A program made the translations under genes and the position numbers. From Cristatella mucedo (taxonomy: Eukaryota; Bryozoa; Phylactolaemata; Cristatellidae), in contig WPIO01000048.1 of the NCBI GenBank assembly GCA_009760855.2, positions 1,813,001-1,877,000 of the forward strand: a stretch of DNA of 64,000 bases. The letters are read 5' to 3'. The notes under the pieces are model-generated. The model was not told the DNA's origin. It made no database searches and saw only the letters and a program-made list of their open reading frames with translations. Shown in pieces: positions 26,901 through 39,326 of the stretch. Position 1 is the stretch's first letter, and each line of letters begins with the position of its first letter.

Positions 26901-29900
26901 GACACCGATGATCCCACCATTGTCGACTAGCACAGACCTTTCATCCTTGCCTCAAACGACGAAGACGTCACTGCCTATGCAAGAAATCTCGACGCCATCA
27001 GCAGCTCCAGCAGCACCGACGTCGTCAGTGCCACTTCAGGCTTACACGTCACCTTTAACGACGTCATTTGCTGCGGAATCGCCTGCCAACACTGCAACTT
27101 ATTCAGCAACCTCCAAAGCCTCGACGATACAGGTGACGTCGCCCGTTGAGTACACGTCTCAAGCTCAGTCGACGGCTGTGACTTCATCTGTGACCACGTC
27201 AGCGCGAGCAGTTGAAACAAGCGGCAACGTCTATAGCTCTGCGTCCGTCGCAGGGTCAACGAATGCAAACGAGGTAGTCACACCAGCTTTGACGTCCCGT
27301 ACAGTATCCGCAATCGTCAGTAGTCCAACACAGTTGCCATCAGCAACAGCCGCACAAACGTCGTCTTTCGCTAGTGCAACGGGAACATTGTTATCCTCCT
27401 CGACGTCAGCTACAGAGTTGGTTCCCGCGTTACTATCCTCTAACACGGCAACTCAAGTTACTGAGAGATCAACGTCAACCGAAACCTCTGAACAACCAGC
27501 GTCCCCGTCGACTCATCCAGTCTTTACAGACGCATCCGTTATTCCATCCACAGTGCAGTCGACTTCCAGCAGTCGAACGAGTGCGTCCGCGGCCGAGTCA
27601 CCATCCACGTCAGGGCTTTCGTCGACTGTTGTGACAAATTTAAGTACAGCGAGGTCATCTCTAGGGACGAACACCGATGGTCAGAGCATCGGTACGACCT
27701 CGAGCTCTGTTTCGGCAATACTCGACTTGACGGCTGCATCATCGTCTGCCAGCAGATATGCGACGGAAGCCACCTCCTCCTCGCTTTCATCGATCCCCAC
27801 GAAGAACTACACGACTGTGCCCTCAGCCGTACTGACACCGATGATCACACCATTGTCGACTAGCACAGACCTTTCATCCTTGCCTCAAACGACGAAGACG
27901 TCACTGCCTATGCAAGAAATCTCGACGCCATCAGCAGCTCCAGCAGCACCGACGTCGTCAGTGCCACTTCAGGCTTACACGTCACCTTTAACGACGTCAT
28001 TTGCTGCGGAATCGCCTGCCAACACTGCAACTTATTCAGCAACCTCCAAAGCCTCGACGATACAGGTGACGTCGCCCGTTGAGTACACGTCTCAAGCTCA
28101 GTCGACGGCTGTGACTTCATCTGTGACCACGTCAGCGCGAGCAGTTGAAACAAGCGGCAACGTCTATAGCTCTGCGTCCGTCGCAGGGTCAACGAATGCA
28201 AACGAGGTAGTCACACCAGCTTTGACGTCCCGTACAGTATCCGCAATCGTCAGTAGTCCAACACAGTTGCCATCAGCAACAGCCGCACAAACGTCGTCTT
28301 TCGCTAGTGCAACGGGAACATTGTTATCCTCCTCGACGTCAGCTACAGAGTTGGTTCCCGCGTTACTATCCTCTAACACGGCAACTCAAGTTACTGAGAG
28401 ATCAACGTCAACCGAAACCTCTGAACAACCAGCGTCCCCGTCGACTCATCCAGTCTTTACAGACGCATCCGTTATTCCATCCACAGTGCAGTCGACTTCC
28501 AGCAGTCGAACGAGTGCGTCCGCGGCCGAGTCACCATCCACGTCAGGGCTTTCGTCGACTGTTGTGACAAATTTAAGTACAGCGAGGTCATCTCTAGGGA
28601 CGAACACCGATGGTCAGAGCATCGGTACGACCTCGAGCTCTGTTTCGGCAATACTCGACTTGACGGCTGCATCATCGTCTGCCAGCAGATATGCGACGGA
28701 AGCCACCTCCTCCTCGCTTTCATCGATCCCCACGAAGAACTACACGACTGTGCCCTCAGCCGTACTGACACCGATGATCACACCATTGTCGACTAGCACA
28801 GACCTTTCATCCTTGCCTCAAACGACGAAGACGTCACTGCCTATGCAAGAAATCTCGACGCCATCAGCAGCTCCAGCAGCACCGACGTCGTCAGTGCCAC
28901 TTCAGGCTTACACGTCACCTTTAACGACGTCATTTGCTGCGGAATCGCCTGCCAACACTGCAACTTATTCAGCAACCTCCAAAGCCTCGACGATACAGGT
29001 GACGTCGCCCGTTGAGTACACGTCTCAAGCTCAGTCGACGGCTGTGACTTCATCTGTGACCACGTCAGCGCGAGCAGTTGAAACAAGCGGCAACGTCTAT
29101 AGCTCTGCGTCCGTCGCAGGGTCAACGAATGCAAACGAGGTAGTCACACCAGCTTTGACGTCCCGTACAGTATCCGCAATCGTCAGTAGTCCAACACAGT
29201 TGCCATCAGCAACAGCCGCACAAACGTCGTCTTTCGCTAGTGCAACGGGAACATTGTTATCCTCCTCGACGTCAGCTACAGAGTTGGTTCCCGCGTTACT
29301 ATCCTCTAACACGGCAACTCAAGTTACTGAGAGATCAACGTCAACCGAAACCTCTGAACAACCAGCGTCCCCGTCGACTCATCCAGTCTTTACAGACGCA
29401 TCCGTTATTCCATCCACAGTGCAGTCGACTTCCAGCAGTCGAACGAGTGCGTCCGCGGCCGAGTCACCATCCACGTCAGGGCTTTCGTCGACTGTTGTGA
29501 CAAATTTAAGTACAGCGAGGTCATCTCTAGGGACGAACACCGATGGTCAGAGCATCGGTACGACCTCGAGCTCTGTTTCGGCAATACTCGACTTGACGGC
29601 TGCATCATCGTCTGCCAGCAGATATGCGACGGAAGCCACCTCCTCCTCGCTTTCATCGATCCCCACGAAGAACTACACGACTGTGCCCTCAGCCGTACTG
29701 ACACCGATGATCACACCATTGTCGACTAGCACAGACCTTTCATCCTTGCCTCAAACGACGAAGACGTCACTGCCTATGCAAGAAATCTCGACGCCATCAG
29801 CAGCTCCAGCAGCACCGACGTCGTCAGTGCCACTTCAGGCTTACACGTCACCTTTAACGACGTCATTTGCTGCGGAATCGCCTGCCAACACTGCAACTTA

Positions 29901-32900
29901 TTCAGCAACCTCCAAAGCCTCGACGATACAGGTGACGTCGCCCGTTGAGTACACGTCTCAAGCTCAGTCGACGGCTGTGACTTCATCTGTGACCACGTCA
30001 GCGCGAGCAGTTGAAACAAGCGGCAACGTCTATAGCTCTGCGTCCGTCGCAGGGTCAACGAATGCAAACGAGGTAGTCACACCAGCTTTGACGTCCCGTA
30101 CAGTATCCGCAATCGTCAGTAGTCCAACACAGTTGCCATCAGCAACAGCCGCACAAACGTCGTCTTTCGCTAGTGCAACGGGAACATTGTTATCCTCCTC
30201 GACGTCAGCTACAGAGTTGGTTCCCGCGTTACTATCCTCTAACACGGCAACTCAAGTTACTGAGAGATCAACGTCAACCGAAACCTCTGAACAACCAGCT
30301 TCCCCGTCGACTCATCAAGTCTTTACAGATGCATCCGTTTTTCCATCCACAGTGCAGTCGACTTCCAGCAGTCGAACGAGTGCGTCCGCGGCCGAGTCAC
30401 CATCCACGTCAGGGCTTTCGTTGACAGTTCTGACAATCTTAAGTACAGAGACCTCATCTGAAGAGACGAACACTGGTGCTCAGAGCATCAGTACCACGTC
30501 GCCATCCATGTCTGTACTACCCAACTTGACCATAGCATCAACGTCTGCCAACATATCCACAACTGATGCTACCTCCATGTCACTGCCATCATTCGGTCAG
30601 ACGACCTACACGACCCTGCCCACAGATGTACCAATACCAACGATCACACTTTCGTCGAGCACCGTAGGCATTTCATTATTGCCTGTAACAACAAACGTGT
30701 CTGTGGTTACACAAGAAATCTCTAGTAGTGCTGCAGCTTCTGCAGCGCTGATGTCGTCAGCCCAAGCTCCAGTTTACCCATCATCTACAACTACACCAGT
30801 CGATGCGGAATTCCCTGCCTACAGCGCGACGTTTTCATCAGTTGCAGAAACCTCGGCAATACTAGTGACGTCGCTGGCGATGTCCTCATTTCAAGCTCAG
30901 TCGACGGCTGTGACTTCATCCGTGACCACATTAGCACCAGCAGCTAAAACAAGCGGTACCGTATACAGCTCAGTGGCTGTCGCAGGGTCGACGAGTGCAA
31001 ACCAATCAGTTCTGCCAACTCTAACTTCTAGTGCTGTATCCGCAGACGTCACAAGTCCAACGCAGTTGTCATCACAAACAGCTGCCCAAACATCGACCTT
31101 TTCTGCAGCTACGAAACCATCGCCATCCTCCTCGACGTCAGCAATGGTAGGGGTTTCCTTTTTACTGCACTCAACCACGGCAACTCTAGTAACTACAGAG
31201 ACATTTACATCAACCGAAACCTCCGAAGAAACAACGTCGCCGTCGACTCATCCAGTCTTTACAAATACATCCGTTTTTCCATCAACAGTGGAGTCGACTT
31301 CCAGCAGTCGAGCGAGTGCGTCTGTTGTTGAGTTAGCGTCCACGTTAGGGCTTTCGTCGACAGTTGGGACAATCTTAAATACAGAGACCTTATCTGAAGA
31401 GACGAACACTGGTGCTCAGAGCATCGGTACCACCTCGAGCTCTGATTCTGGAATACTCAACTTGACGGCGGCATCACCGTCTGCCCACATTTACACAACT
31501 GACGTTTCCTCCTCGACGCTGTTACCTTTTAGTCAGACAAACAGCATGAACGTGTTAACAACCGCACCTACATCTATCATTGCATCTCCATCGAGCAGCA
31601 TAGCCCATTCATCACAGGCACTATCAAAATATGCATCAGCACTTACACAAGAAATCTTCACGCCTTCCAAAGCACCTACATCATCAGTGCAACCTCCGGT
31701 TTACACGTTATCCTTAACTTCAGAATTGTCTACTGAATCTTCCACATACAGTGCGACTGTTTCAGCATTGAATAACAGCTCGACAACACAGGCGATGTCG
31801 CTTGTGGTGACAACGTCTCAAGCTCAGTCGACAGCTGAAACAAGCGGTACCACCAACGGCTCTGTGTCCGTCGCAGGGTCGACGAGTGTGAGCCTGGCAG
31901 TTACTTCACCTTTAACATCCAGTACTGTATCGGCAATTGTCTCTAGTCCGATAGAATTGTCGTCAGCAACAGCCGCGCAGACATCGCGTTTTGCTACAGC
32001 TATGGCAACATCTCCATCCTCCTCGACTACTGAAATGGTTTTGGTTTCATCTTTGCCCCACTTAACAACGGCAACGCAAGCTACTGAGGAACAATCAACT
32101 TTAACCGAAACCTCTATAGAAAAAGCGTCCCCGTCGACTCATTCAGTCTTTCCGAGTGCATCTGTTCACACATATACGGAGCAGTCGTCTCCCAGTAGAC
32201 GAACGAGTGAGTCCACCGCTGAGTCAGCATCCACGTCAGGACTTTCGTCGACAGTTGTGACAATCTCAAGTACAGCGACGTCACCTCTAGGTCCGAGTAT
32301 CAGTTCTCAGAGCATTGGTACTATCACGAGCTCTATTTCAGGAATACTCAACTTGACTGCTGAATCATCATCTGGCAACGTGCACACAACTGAGTCGACT
32401 TCCTCGCCAGCTTCTTCTTTAGCATATGCGAACGACACGAATGAGTCTACAGCCTTTCCAACACCTGCGATTCGATCTCCGTCAAGCAGCATGAGTCTTT
32501 CATCACAGCCGCTAACAACAAGCGTTGCGTTGCTTTTACAAGAATCCTCGACGCCTATAACAGCCTCTGTCGCCCTAGCGTCGTCTGCAACACCTCATGT
32601 CTCCATGTCTTCTTCAACAGCAGTATTGACTGCGGAATCGTCGGCATACAGGTCGATTTATTCATCGGTTGCTAGTAGTTCATCGACAGGTACAACTTTA
32701 CCTCTTTTAGCCACATCTCAAGCTCAGTCAATCGCAGTGACTCAATTCTTGTCTTCGTCCGTTCCCGTTGGTGAGACCAGCACTGTTCCACACAGCTCTA
32801 CATCTGCGACTGGGGCAACGACTGCGAAACCTACGTTCACGCCAATATCAATATCAGGTACTGCGTCCGCAATCGTAACTAGTCCGAATGCGTTCGCATC

Positions 32901-33520
32901 AGCAACAGCCGCCCAGACGTCGACTTTCACTACTCCTACGGCAATGATGCCCTCCTCCTCAACGACAACAAACGTACCGCTTTCCTCTTTACTTTACTCG
33001 ACCACTTCAACTCAGCTACCGCCTTCTCAGACTACTAGTGCATTCACGACGAATGTATTCATCTCTACTCCTATTGCTCCATTGACTTCTAATTCACGAA
33101 CGAGTGCATCGGCGCCGGAGTCACCGTCCGGGTCAACACCTCTGTCGACAGCTGTTTCAACATTAAGCCCAGTGACGTCAACTCTGGTCACGAATATCGG
33201 TTCTCAGAGCATTAGCATATTGTCGAGCTCTACGTCTGGAATACTCAACGTGACAACCGCATCATCGTCTGGCAACCTGTACACAACTCAAGCGATCTCC
33301 TCAAAATTGTCATCATTCGATAACACGAATAATGGGTATGCGTCCACGGTCGATCCAAAACTAACGACTGCATCATCATCTTCGTCTAGCAGCATAGGCT
33401 TTTCATCACTGCGGCCAACAGCCAACGCGTCCGTGCTTACACAAGTAACGTCGACGCCTTCGGCAACCTTAGCAGTGCCAACATCGTCTGCTTCACGTCC
33501 GGTCTCCACGCCTACTTCAG
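14904..33520 (+). CDS. giant mucin exon: Ser/Thr-rich tandem-repeat domain
   Basis: One exon of 18.6 kb encodes about 6,200 residues, mostly Ser, Thr, Ala and Pro, with many potential O-glycosylation sites and scattered N-glycosylation sequons (NVTT, NGTT, NSTE). The acceptor is gcgttatag before 14904 and the donor is gtatgg after 33520; both are phase 1, matching the neighbours. Layout: one diverged 98-residue unit (14904-15304); array 1 (15305-23195); diverged units (23196-25470); array 2 (25471-30420); diverged units to the end. The frame is broken by an extra T near 15823-15825, an extra A near 18208-18211, an extra A at 20576 and an extra TT near 26704-26708. Each is a departure from otherwise identical repeat copies. 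An in-frame +3 A run sits near 21415-21422. With the four breaks removed the length fits phase 1-1 exactly. It lies directly before a NIDO exon, as in MUC4. Confidence 0.88.
15305..23195 (+). repeat. mucin array 1: 882-bp higher-order tandem repeat, ~9 copies
   Basis: The marker tctgtgatcagcagc recurs at 15308, 16191, 17073, 17955, 18838, 19720, 20603, 21488 and 22370. The spacing is 882, or 883/885 where an indel lies. Each 294-residue unit has three related 98-residue sub-repeats, beginning around STEPSTSTTQTSTS, STEPSTPNTQTSAS and AELNTSNTHTSTP. Copies look almost identical at the base level, while sub-repeats within a unit are clearly diverged, so the trimer is what was recently amplified. 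Confidence 0.93.
23196..25470 (+). repeat. diverged mucin units between the arrays
   Basis: In-frame Ser/Thr-rich sequence. It starts with diverged 98-residue units (for example TEPSTSNGQMNISAKG). Two diverged copies of the longer 311-residue unit follow, recognised by SSSISGLL/SSSISGIP, QEISTPSAAS, TSQAQS and TAAQTS landmarks. The frame stays open despite many substitutions, which supports real coding. Confidence 0.8.
25471..30420 (+). repeat. mucin array 2: 933-bp tandem repeat, ~5.3 copies
   Basis: A fixed marker within the unit recurs at 25506, 26439, 27374, 28307, 29240 and 30173. The spacing is 933, with one 935 step where two extra T lie near 26706. The unit is 311 residues. Its first ~98 residues (STETSEQPASPSTHPV ... 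SVSAILDLTAASSS) parallel the array-1 sub-repeat, and the remaining ~213 residues are a different Ser/Thr/Ala/Pro sequence. Copies are near identical; one visible difference is T to P near 26912-26914 (ATCCCACCA for ATCACACCA). Identity decays from about 30300. Confidence 0.93.
30421..33520 (+). repeat. diverged 311-residue-type mucin units
   Basis: Three to four in-frame units share array-2 landmarks (TNTGAQSI-TTSS, TSQAQS, TAAQTS) but differ at many positions and in length. The open frame survives to the donor at 33520. Diverged edges around a homogeneous core are what unequal crossing-over or gene conversion leaves. Confidence 0.8.
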
Positions 33521-36156
33521 GTATGGAATTGATGGATATATTTTTATCATACGTTACAAGATACGGATAGCCTTTTCCACCATACACCAATAGTTGAATT
33601 TTTTTATGAATTTACTAATGCTTCTTTGGCCCCAGCATATCTATCAGATCTACTCCCCCACCAGGCTATGCACAGTACCACTCGCTTTTCGGAATCTAAT
33701 TGATTACCTTTACCTCGTGCGAACCTCAAATCCTATGAAGATCGTGCCTTTAGTTCATATGCTCCCAAAGTGTGGAACTCACTTCTGACTTGCGTCAAGA
33801 CGTTCCGTAACTTGACCCACATTAAAAAGGAAACTAAAAAATGCATCAATTTATAACAGCATTTAGAGTGTCCTTGTAATTTGTTGTTTATGTGTTTATG
33901 CATGCTGACACTGTGCATGCGGCCGCTGACCCAGCTTGCTTGTTGACCCTGTGCCTGTCACCCCTAACCACGTTATTCATATTGTTTATTGCGCATCCTA
34001 CCAATAACCGTTCGATCGTGCTTCCTTTACAGAAAATGTAAAGCGCTTAGAAAGAGATTGACCTGTCTGAGGGCGCTTTATAAAACTAATTTTTTATTGT
34101 TACCACAAGTCAGCTGAAAGGGATAGATCTAATCATGCCTTATGGTGGGTTGCATCGGTTGCGAGCAGTTGGTCCTTGCGTACTATTCTCGGGTCAATGC
34201 AAACGGCTTCTAGGAAAGTGAGCAATCATCGACTGAAGAGAGGCCAAGGTATAAAAAAACGAATAGGTAAGGGGAAAATAGATCGACTGACAACGAGAAA
34301 GACAGGTAGGCGGATATAAGGAGAGATTTTGAGAGAGAGAGACGGAGAGAAGCAGGGAGTTCCCGCTTAATCAAATCCCGAATCGTTCGATCATGTGGCA
34401 CAATACACTTAGCGCCCGCCGCATCCTGCTGAAATCACAAAGAGTTGCTCTGTCAGTCTGATGCCATAAACCAAAAGCGGCTCGTCGGCGACGACTGTGT
34501 CCGATAACACGGCAGCGTACCGCGGCTCTCCAATCCAATAATCAAGTGGGCAAGGAGTTGATAGGTCCAAAGTCACCAGATGTGAGCGTAGATTGAAAGC
34601 GGCACACTCGCTTGGGGCGTCCCAATCCCGCTCTCAAGATCAGGGTTCGCTCTTACGCGCGTCGACCAGCGACGCCTGTGCGTCCGTGGCATCAGCCCGT
34701 CGTTTGTGCCCTTGGCCATTCTCGCTGGACAATTAAGCTCCTGCCGCTTCCGGCCTTATTTTCCGCGCCATCTTGGGATCGCATCCACTGTCCACGGTCC
34801 TCGCTTCGCGAGCGCGCCGGCGATTGGCAGCAGCCGGCGCAGCGTGAGCGCCGACGCCGATCGCCCCCGATCGTGGACGCCAACGGCGATAACAGCAGGC
34901 AGCCTGCCGGCGGGCCGAACGGCGGCGGCACTAGAATGACGTTCCGCCGTCGCTGCTCCCGCCCACAGCCGCCATCGGCCTCGTGCGGCGTCTGGAGGAG
35001 CCAGCTCATTTATAGGCCACTTCCATGTAGGCATCGCATCGTCTAAAGCAGCGGAGATGGCAGGGCTTGCTTCGGGAATGGTGGGTGCAGCGAGAGATGG
35101 CTTTCGTTTGAAAAAATTAAGAGGCGGCAAAGACTTCAATCGTTTGAATGCTACGCGAGCCCGATCGCGAGGGCCCTGAGAATATCGGCCGTCTCTAAAT
35201 TACAATGTTTCCTAAATGATAATATTCTGGCTTTTAGCCAATTCTAATTTTAGGTTAGGCCCAGTGCTGCGACCGCGTAGACCGCTCTGTGGCTCTGAAA
35301 AATGTGCCGCTCAGCGCTAAGGACTTTTAGCACTTAATATGTGGGCGCTCTGCATCGCTGCCACGCTCCTGCGCCGTCGGCACACCCACGTGTATCCGGT
35401 GCCATCAGGTAATCGCTAGCCGCGATTCGAGGTGCCGGCTTCAGCGCGCTCGTCTCGACGGCTAGGATTTGCACGGTTACGATAGCTGTACTTGCGGCTA
35501 ATGGCTATGAGTTGTGAAGCTGCTGCAGAGCATTATAGAAAAGTACAGTCTGTTGGCGTGCGACCGATAGCGTTTTAGCTGGGTCAAGCGGCGGGCCTAA
35601 CGCCACTCCCGTATTTTTGCGTTGCCAAGCCTTCGTTTTCACGCGGCAGAAACCCGAACTAACCACGTAGGCAGACCTTGCTGACGCTCCGCTGCTCCAA
35701 TGCCGCTGAGCACTCGCTGCCTGCGCCTTCAAAGGACCTGACTAAGGCAACGAAGAGTCTTCTGCGGGGAAAACAACTGCGACGTATGCATGTGCATGCC
35801 TCATAGACGCAGTTTCGATGACTGCCACTCTCGTAGATTTACAACTCCCGACGCCTGTGTTGGGCTATTTCTCATTGCGAATCTAATACCTGCTCTGCAG
35901 CTTGAGCAAAAATGGCATTGGGAGAGCACACACGCCTCCCACAAGAGTCTATTTATTTTATTCTTGAGTCCGAGTCCGCTCGAGATTTGCGATGTGGCGG
36001 ACAACTTTCACCAGCAGCGAACCGGACGGCCAAGCGCGAAATTGATGCTGCGCCCACAAGCGAAAGCCATAGCTCGTGTCATAGCTCGTCATTGTCACGA
36101 GCGGCGAAGAGTCCAAGATAAAAGAAAATAAACTCAGCGACGGGCGTTTTTTCTAG
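33521..36156 (+). other. intron between mucin and NIDO exons
   Basis: Starts gtatgg and ends ttttttctag. It contains a + strand LINE copy (33615-34105), a short GA-rich piece near 34330 and a GC-rich stretch (34600-35050) with overlapping short frames on both strands and no recognisable domain. The rest is unremarkable. Confidence 0.6.
33615..34105 (+). mobile_element. truncated LINE family 1 copy
   Basis: Plus-strand relic with frame breaks. It has the PAYLSDLL / HQAMHSTTRFSESN and YEDRAFSSYAPKVWNSL parts of the reverse-transcriptase tail, then a 3' UTR ending in the GCGCTT...GGGCGCTTTATA motif and a T/A-rich tail. It inserted just after the mucin exon, in the same direction as the gene. 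Confidence 0.68.
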
Positions 36157-36293
36157 CTTCCACGCTGCTCTTACCTTACGGACAAGTCGCCGGCGACGCT
36201 CAACTGACTGGCGCCACGGAAACGGCCCTGACCGAAGCCATCATTGCGCCAGCCGGAGTGCCCGTGTTCGGCTCGCAGAGCTACGCCGTATAC
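36157..36293 (+). CDS. NIDO domain exon a (N-terminal part)
   Basis: After the acceptor gcgttttttctag the phase-1 frame reads STLLLPYGQVAGDAQLTGAT, then APAGVPVFGSQSYAVY, and ends at gtgaga in phase 0. This is the start of the nidogen-type (NIDO) extracellular domain: the FPYG--AGD opening and the VPVFGS--Y segment match the equivalent place in MUC4. The G carried from 33520 completes an Ala codon with CT, so the mucin exon and this exon join in frame. NIDO domains occur in nidogen, MUC4, tectorin and Mesh-type proteins; their role is presumed structural or adhesive. Confidence 0.85.
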
Positions 36294-36404
36294 GTGAGAG
36301 AGCTGCCGCAGCGGCTCGCTCGGCTGCGAAAACGGCGCCCCCTCCCCGTGCCCGCATGCGCGAGCGCTGGGACGCGTCGATAGATTTCGCCGCCGTTTTC
36401 TTAG

Positions 36405-36607
36405 GTGAGCGCGAACGGTTTCGTCCTGTTCGACGGTTCTCGCTTGCTGGCTTCATTTCCGCCGCCGGGCGCGGACGCGGCGAAGAGCGCGTTCACGACG
36501 ATCTCAGCACCCTTCCTGGCCCCGTTTTGGGCATTGCAAGACGCCACGAGCTCCGCTGCCGGCGGAGCGCCGGCGTCCTCGGCGCTCTTCTATCGCTCCT
36601 ACAGCAG
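36405..36607 (+). CDS. NIDO domain exon b
   Basis: A 111-base intron separates it from exon a. The acceptor is ccgttttcttag and the donor gtgagc; phase 0 in, phase 2 out. The translation has VSANGFVLFDGS, then ISAPFLAPFWALQDAT and ALFYRSYS. These are the NIDO core motifs: an N-G-x-(I/V)-x-F strand, the APFW-D turn, and the (V/L)-F-Y-R strand. A CT microsatellite begins 45 bases past the donor. Confidence 0.9.
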
Positions 36608-36651
36608 GTGAGCTGCGCGCGACGCCCCGACGTTGCGTCCCGTTGGCCGCG

Positions 36652-36653
36652 CC

Positions 36654-36737
<84 letters not shown>
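36652..36737. repeat. (CT)n microsatellite
   Basis: About 85 bases of CT on the transcribed-sense strand, 45 bases after the donor of NIDO exon b. Confidence 0.95.
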
Positions 36738-36738
<1 letters not shown>

Positions 36739-37077
36739 GCACGCCTTGGCGGGCGCTTAATCGATCGGCGCCACGGGCTGGGCCAGCGGGCTTTCGGCAA
36801 CAGCTGCGGCAGCCTATCGCACACCAATCCGCTGCGGCCGAGGTCGTCAAGCAGGTCAAGGTGGCTCGCGGCGATCTGCTTCGCCCCGTCCTCCAGTCGG
36901 CTGATAAGTGGTCCACCTGCGAGGCATGCGAGCGAGATGGGTTCGACGAATTGCCGCCATCCACCGAAATCAGCTCTAATTAGGCTAAATTCGACCAGAC
37001 ATTAGCGTAAGCACTGTAATACGCAAGAAAAATCGGATCTCCTCCCACCAGCTTTGTTTTATACATTGCTGTAGTGT

Positions 37078-37115
37078 CTTGGGCAATTGTCATTTATTGT
37101 CAAGGATTGCCCAAG
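37078..37115. repeat. 10-bp perfect inverted repeat
   Basis: CTTGGGCAAT (37078-37087) and ATTGCCCAAG (37106-37115) are reverse complements separated by 18 bases. Function unknown. Confidence 0.7.
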
Positions 37116-38418
37116 ATATACCGCTCAGAGCTGGTTGAGAGGGTTGAAAGTATGTGCTCGCGCAGTGAGCTGAGATACGTGGAATGAGAATTGGAGTTTT
37201 GTGCAGCCGATTTCTTGTCGATTTTGTGGATGCACTTTGAACTGAGTGCAGTCCTATACGCAATGTCAATTAGAGCTTCGCGATGACGATTTGAGGATGA
37301 TTTGCAGTGGAACAGAGTGGATTGTGCTAGTTTTCCAGGTCGTTGCAGGCGATTGCCACAATGTGAGGATGCACAATATTTTATTTTGCATGGGTGCGCA
37401 GACAAGACTTTTAAACGCAATAAAAACCTGAGCTCGCTGGAATCTATTCCAATTTTTGTCACGTTAAATTACGGTGGATTGAAGTGGATTGAAGCGGTTT
37501 GGCCTGGGCTACTGTAGTAGATTGCAGCGAATTTCGCGAGAACGGCAAGGCCAACGCAAGTGAAATTTTTTAAGTGCAATTATCGCATAGTATGCTGTCA
37601 TGTGCAATCAAAAAGGAGCTTTCGAACAGAATTTCAATCGTTTCGCGTTGGAATGCAGTGAATTTCAGGGGATTGCGGTATTGGCCTGGGTCACTGCTAT
37701 GTTATTTCAGTGGACATCGCAAAAACGACGCGTGAGCGGAATCGCACGAAATAAATTTTCTCGGTACGTCGTACATATGGCCTAGTTTGAAAATCCAAAC
37801 TTTTTGGAGCTGTGTGCAGCTGATTTGTGGTGGATTTGAAGGGAATTAAAATCTATTGCAGTGGATTGCGATACAGGCATCCCACGTTGAAGCTCATTTG
37901 CTTAAGTGCGAGTGCGTACAGCGACACGAAATTTGGTGAATAGATAAAATTGAACATTACGACAATATCAGTTCAAAATTTGAGCTCGGTAACGCTAATT
38001 TCTGGTCGATGTAAGCCTAATTAGAGCCGATTTCGGTTATTCGTCGAACCTGGCGACTTCAGATTCTAGAAAAGGTGCGATGGAACGCCGTTGCGAGACG
38101 ACGAGTTGATTAGTTGGAGCAGTTGGGCAGGCTATCGGCTTGAGAAATTACGCAGCAGCCGATTTAGCAGCCATGCAGCATTATAGGGCGGGATGTGGCG
38201 GCTGAAGAGCCTGAGCCGAACCCACCCAGCTTGCAGAATGCAAAGAATTGCCGGCCGCCGGTGCCCAGCTCTTGTCAACCAACTGTCGCGAGTAGCACGA
38301 AGCTAGCCGTGCTGGGCCCGAAGTCTGCTGACCGCAGTCCGCTCTGCATACGCTTAACCGGTGCATTGCTTGGCGGGCATTATGTGCAGCTGCTACATTT
38401 GAAACTGCCTTTTTATCT

Positions 38419-38665
<247 letters not shown>

Positions 38666-38789
38666 GGGGGAGCAACAGGCAGCCGCCGCCACTTCCTTGC
38701 AGCTCTGCTCTTGGCCGCAGCAGCAGCAGCGGTGTGGCCGGCTTGCTTGAACGCGATTACGCAGGCGCCTGCCACCCGCCTATGCCCAG

Positions 38790-38952
38790 ACTCCGCGACG
38801 CCAGCGGCGTGAACACCAGCAATGCCGTGCTCGACGAAGTCTCGAGCAAAGTCACACAGTTTACCAATAGCAGTTTCAACGCGTCATGGTGCCTGAAAGC
38901 CACCTGGTGGAACGCCAGGCCGTATCCCCGGTCGGCTACAGGCTCGAAAGAG
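38790..38952 (+). CDS. NIDO domain exon c (5' edge uncertain)
   Basis: The frame reads GVNTSNAVLDEVSSKVTQF, then NASWCLKATWWNARPYPR and ends SKE before gtgggt, phase 0. The W-(L)KATW--A--Y strand matches NIDO (MUC4 has a KVTWVNAHAYP-type run). The 3' edge is firm. The 5' edge could be 38703 (best acceptor, ttccttgcag), 38790 (gcccag) or 38805 (gccag). All three are in phase 2 with exon b. The spacing expected from MUC4 favours the later two; 38790 has the better pyrimidine stretch of those. Confidence 0.78.
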
Positions 38953-39326
38953 GTGGGTCAAGGCCACTCACGCAGCGGCCATTGAGACCTTTCGTCGTCT
39001 ATCCGTTCGCGCGTCTCTGCCCTCGCAGCCCCCCTCTGCGTCTCTCCTAGCTCAAAACGATCACATATTTCATCTGTTCATGTACCACCTTCAGTCCTCC
39101 ACCCTTCGCTCTTGCTCTGCGAACGGCCTGAAACGGCGCATCGGGCGCAGGCGGACATCGGCATCAGTGAAACGCTGCTCTGGAGCTGCTTCGCTTCCGA
39201 GCTCGCGCTCTCGATGGGGGAAGCGAAGCATCGTCTGCTCTCACGAGGCACTCAGCGTGACGAAGTTGATGGCCGGCCTCAGCTGCCTCGGCGACGGCCA
39301 TCTTGACTCCGGTCGCTCCCTTACAG

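Noticed and set aside
23692-32930. Repeated antisense and alternate-frame open frames inside the mucin arrays (for example 97-99-codon frames every 933 bases)
   Set aside because: They recur only because the repeat does, and they end at random points. The + strand mucin frame alone is continuous with good splice sites.
34612-35139. Overlapping 127- and 144-codon frames on opposite strands
   Set aside because: GC-rich sequence with few chance stops; low-complexity Arg/Pro composition, no domain and no in-phase splice sites.
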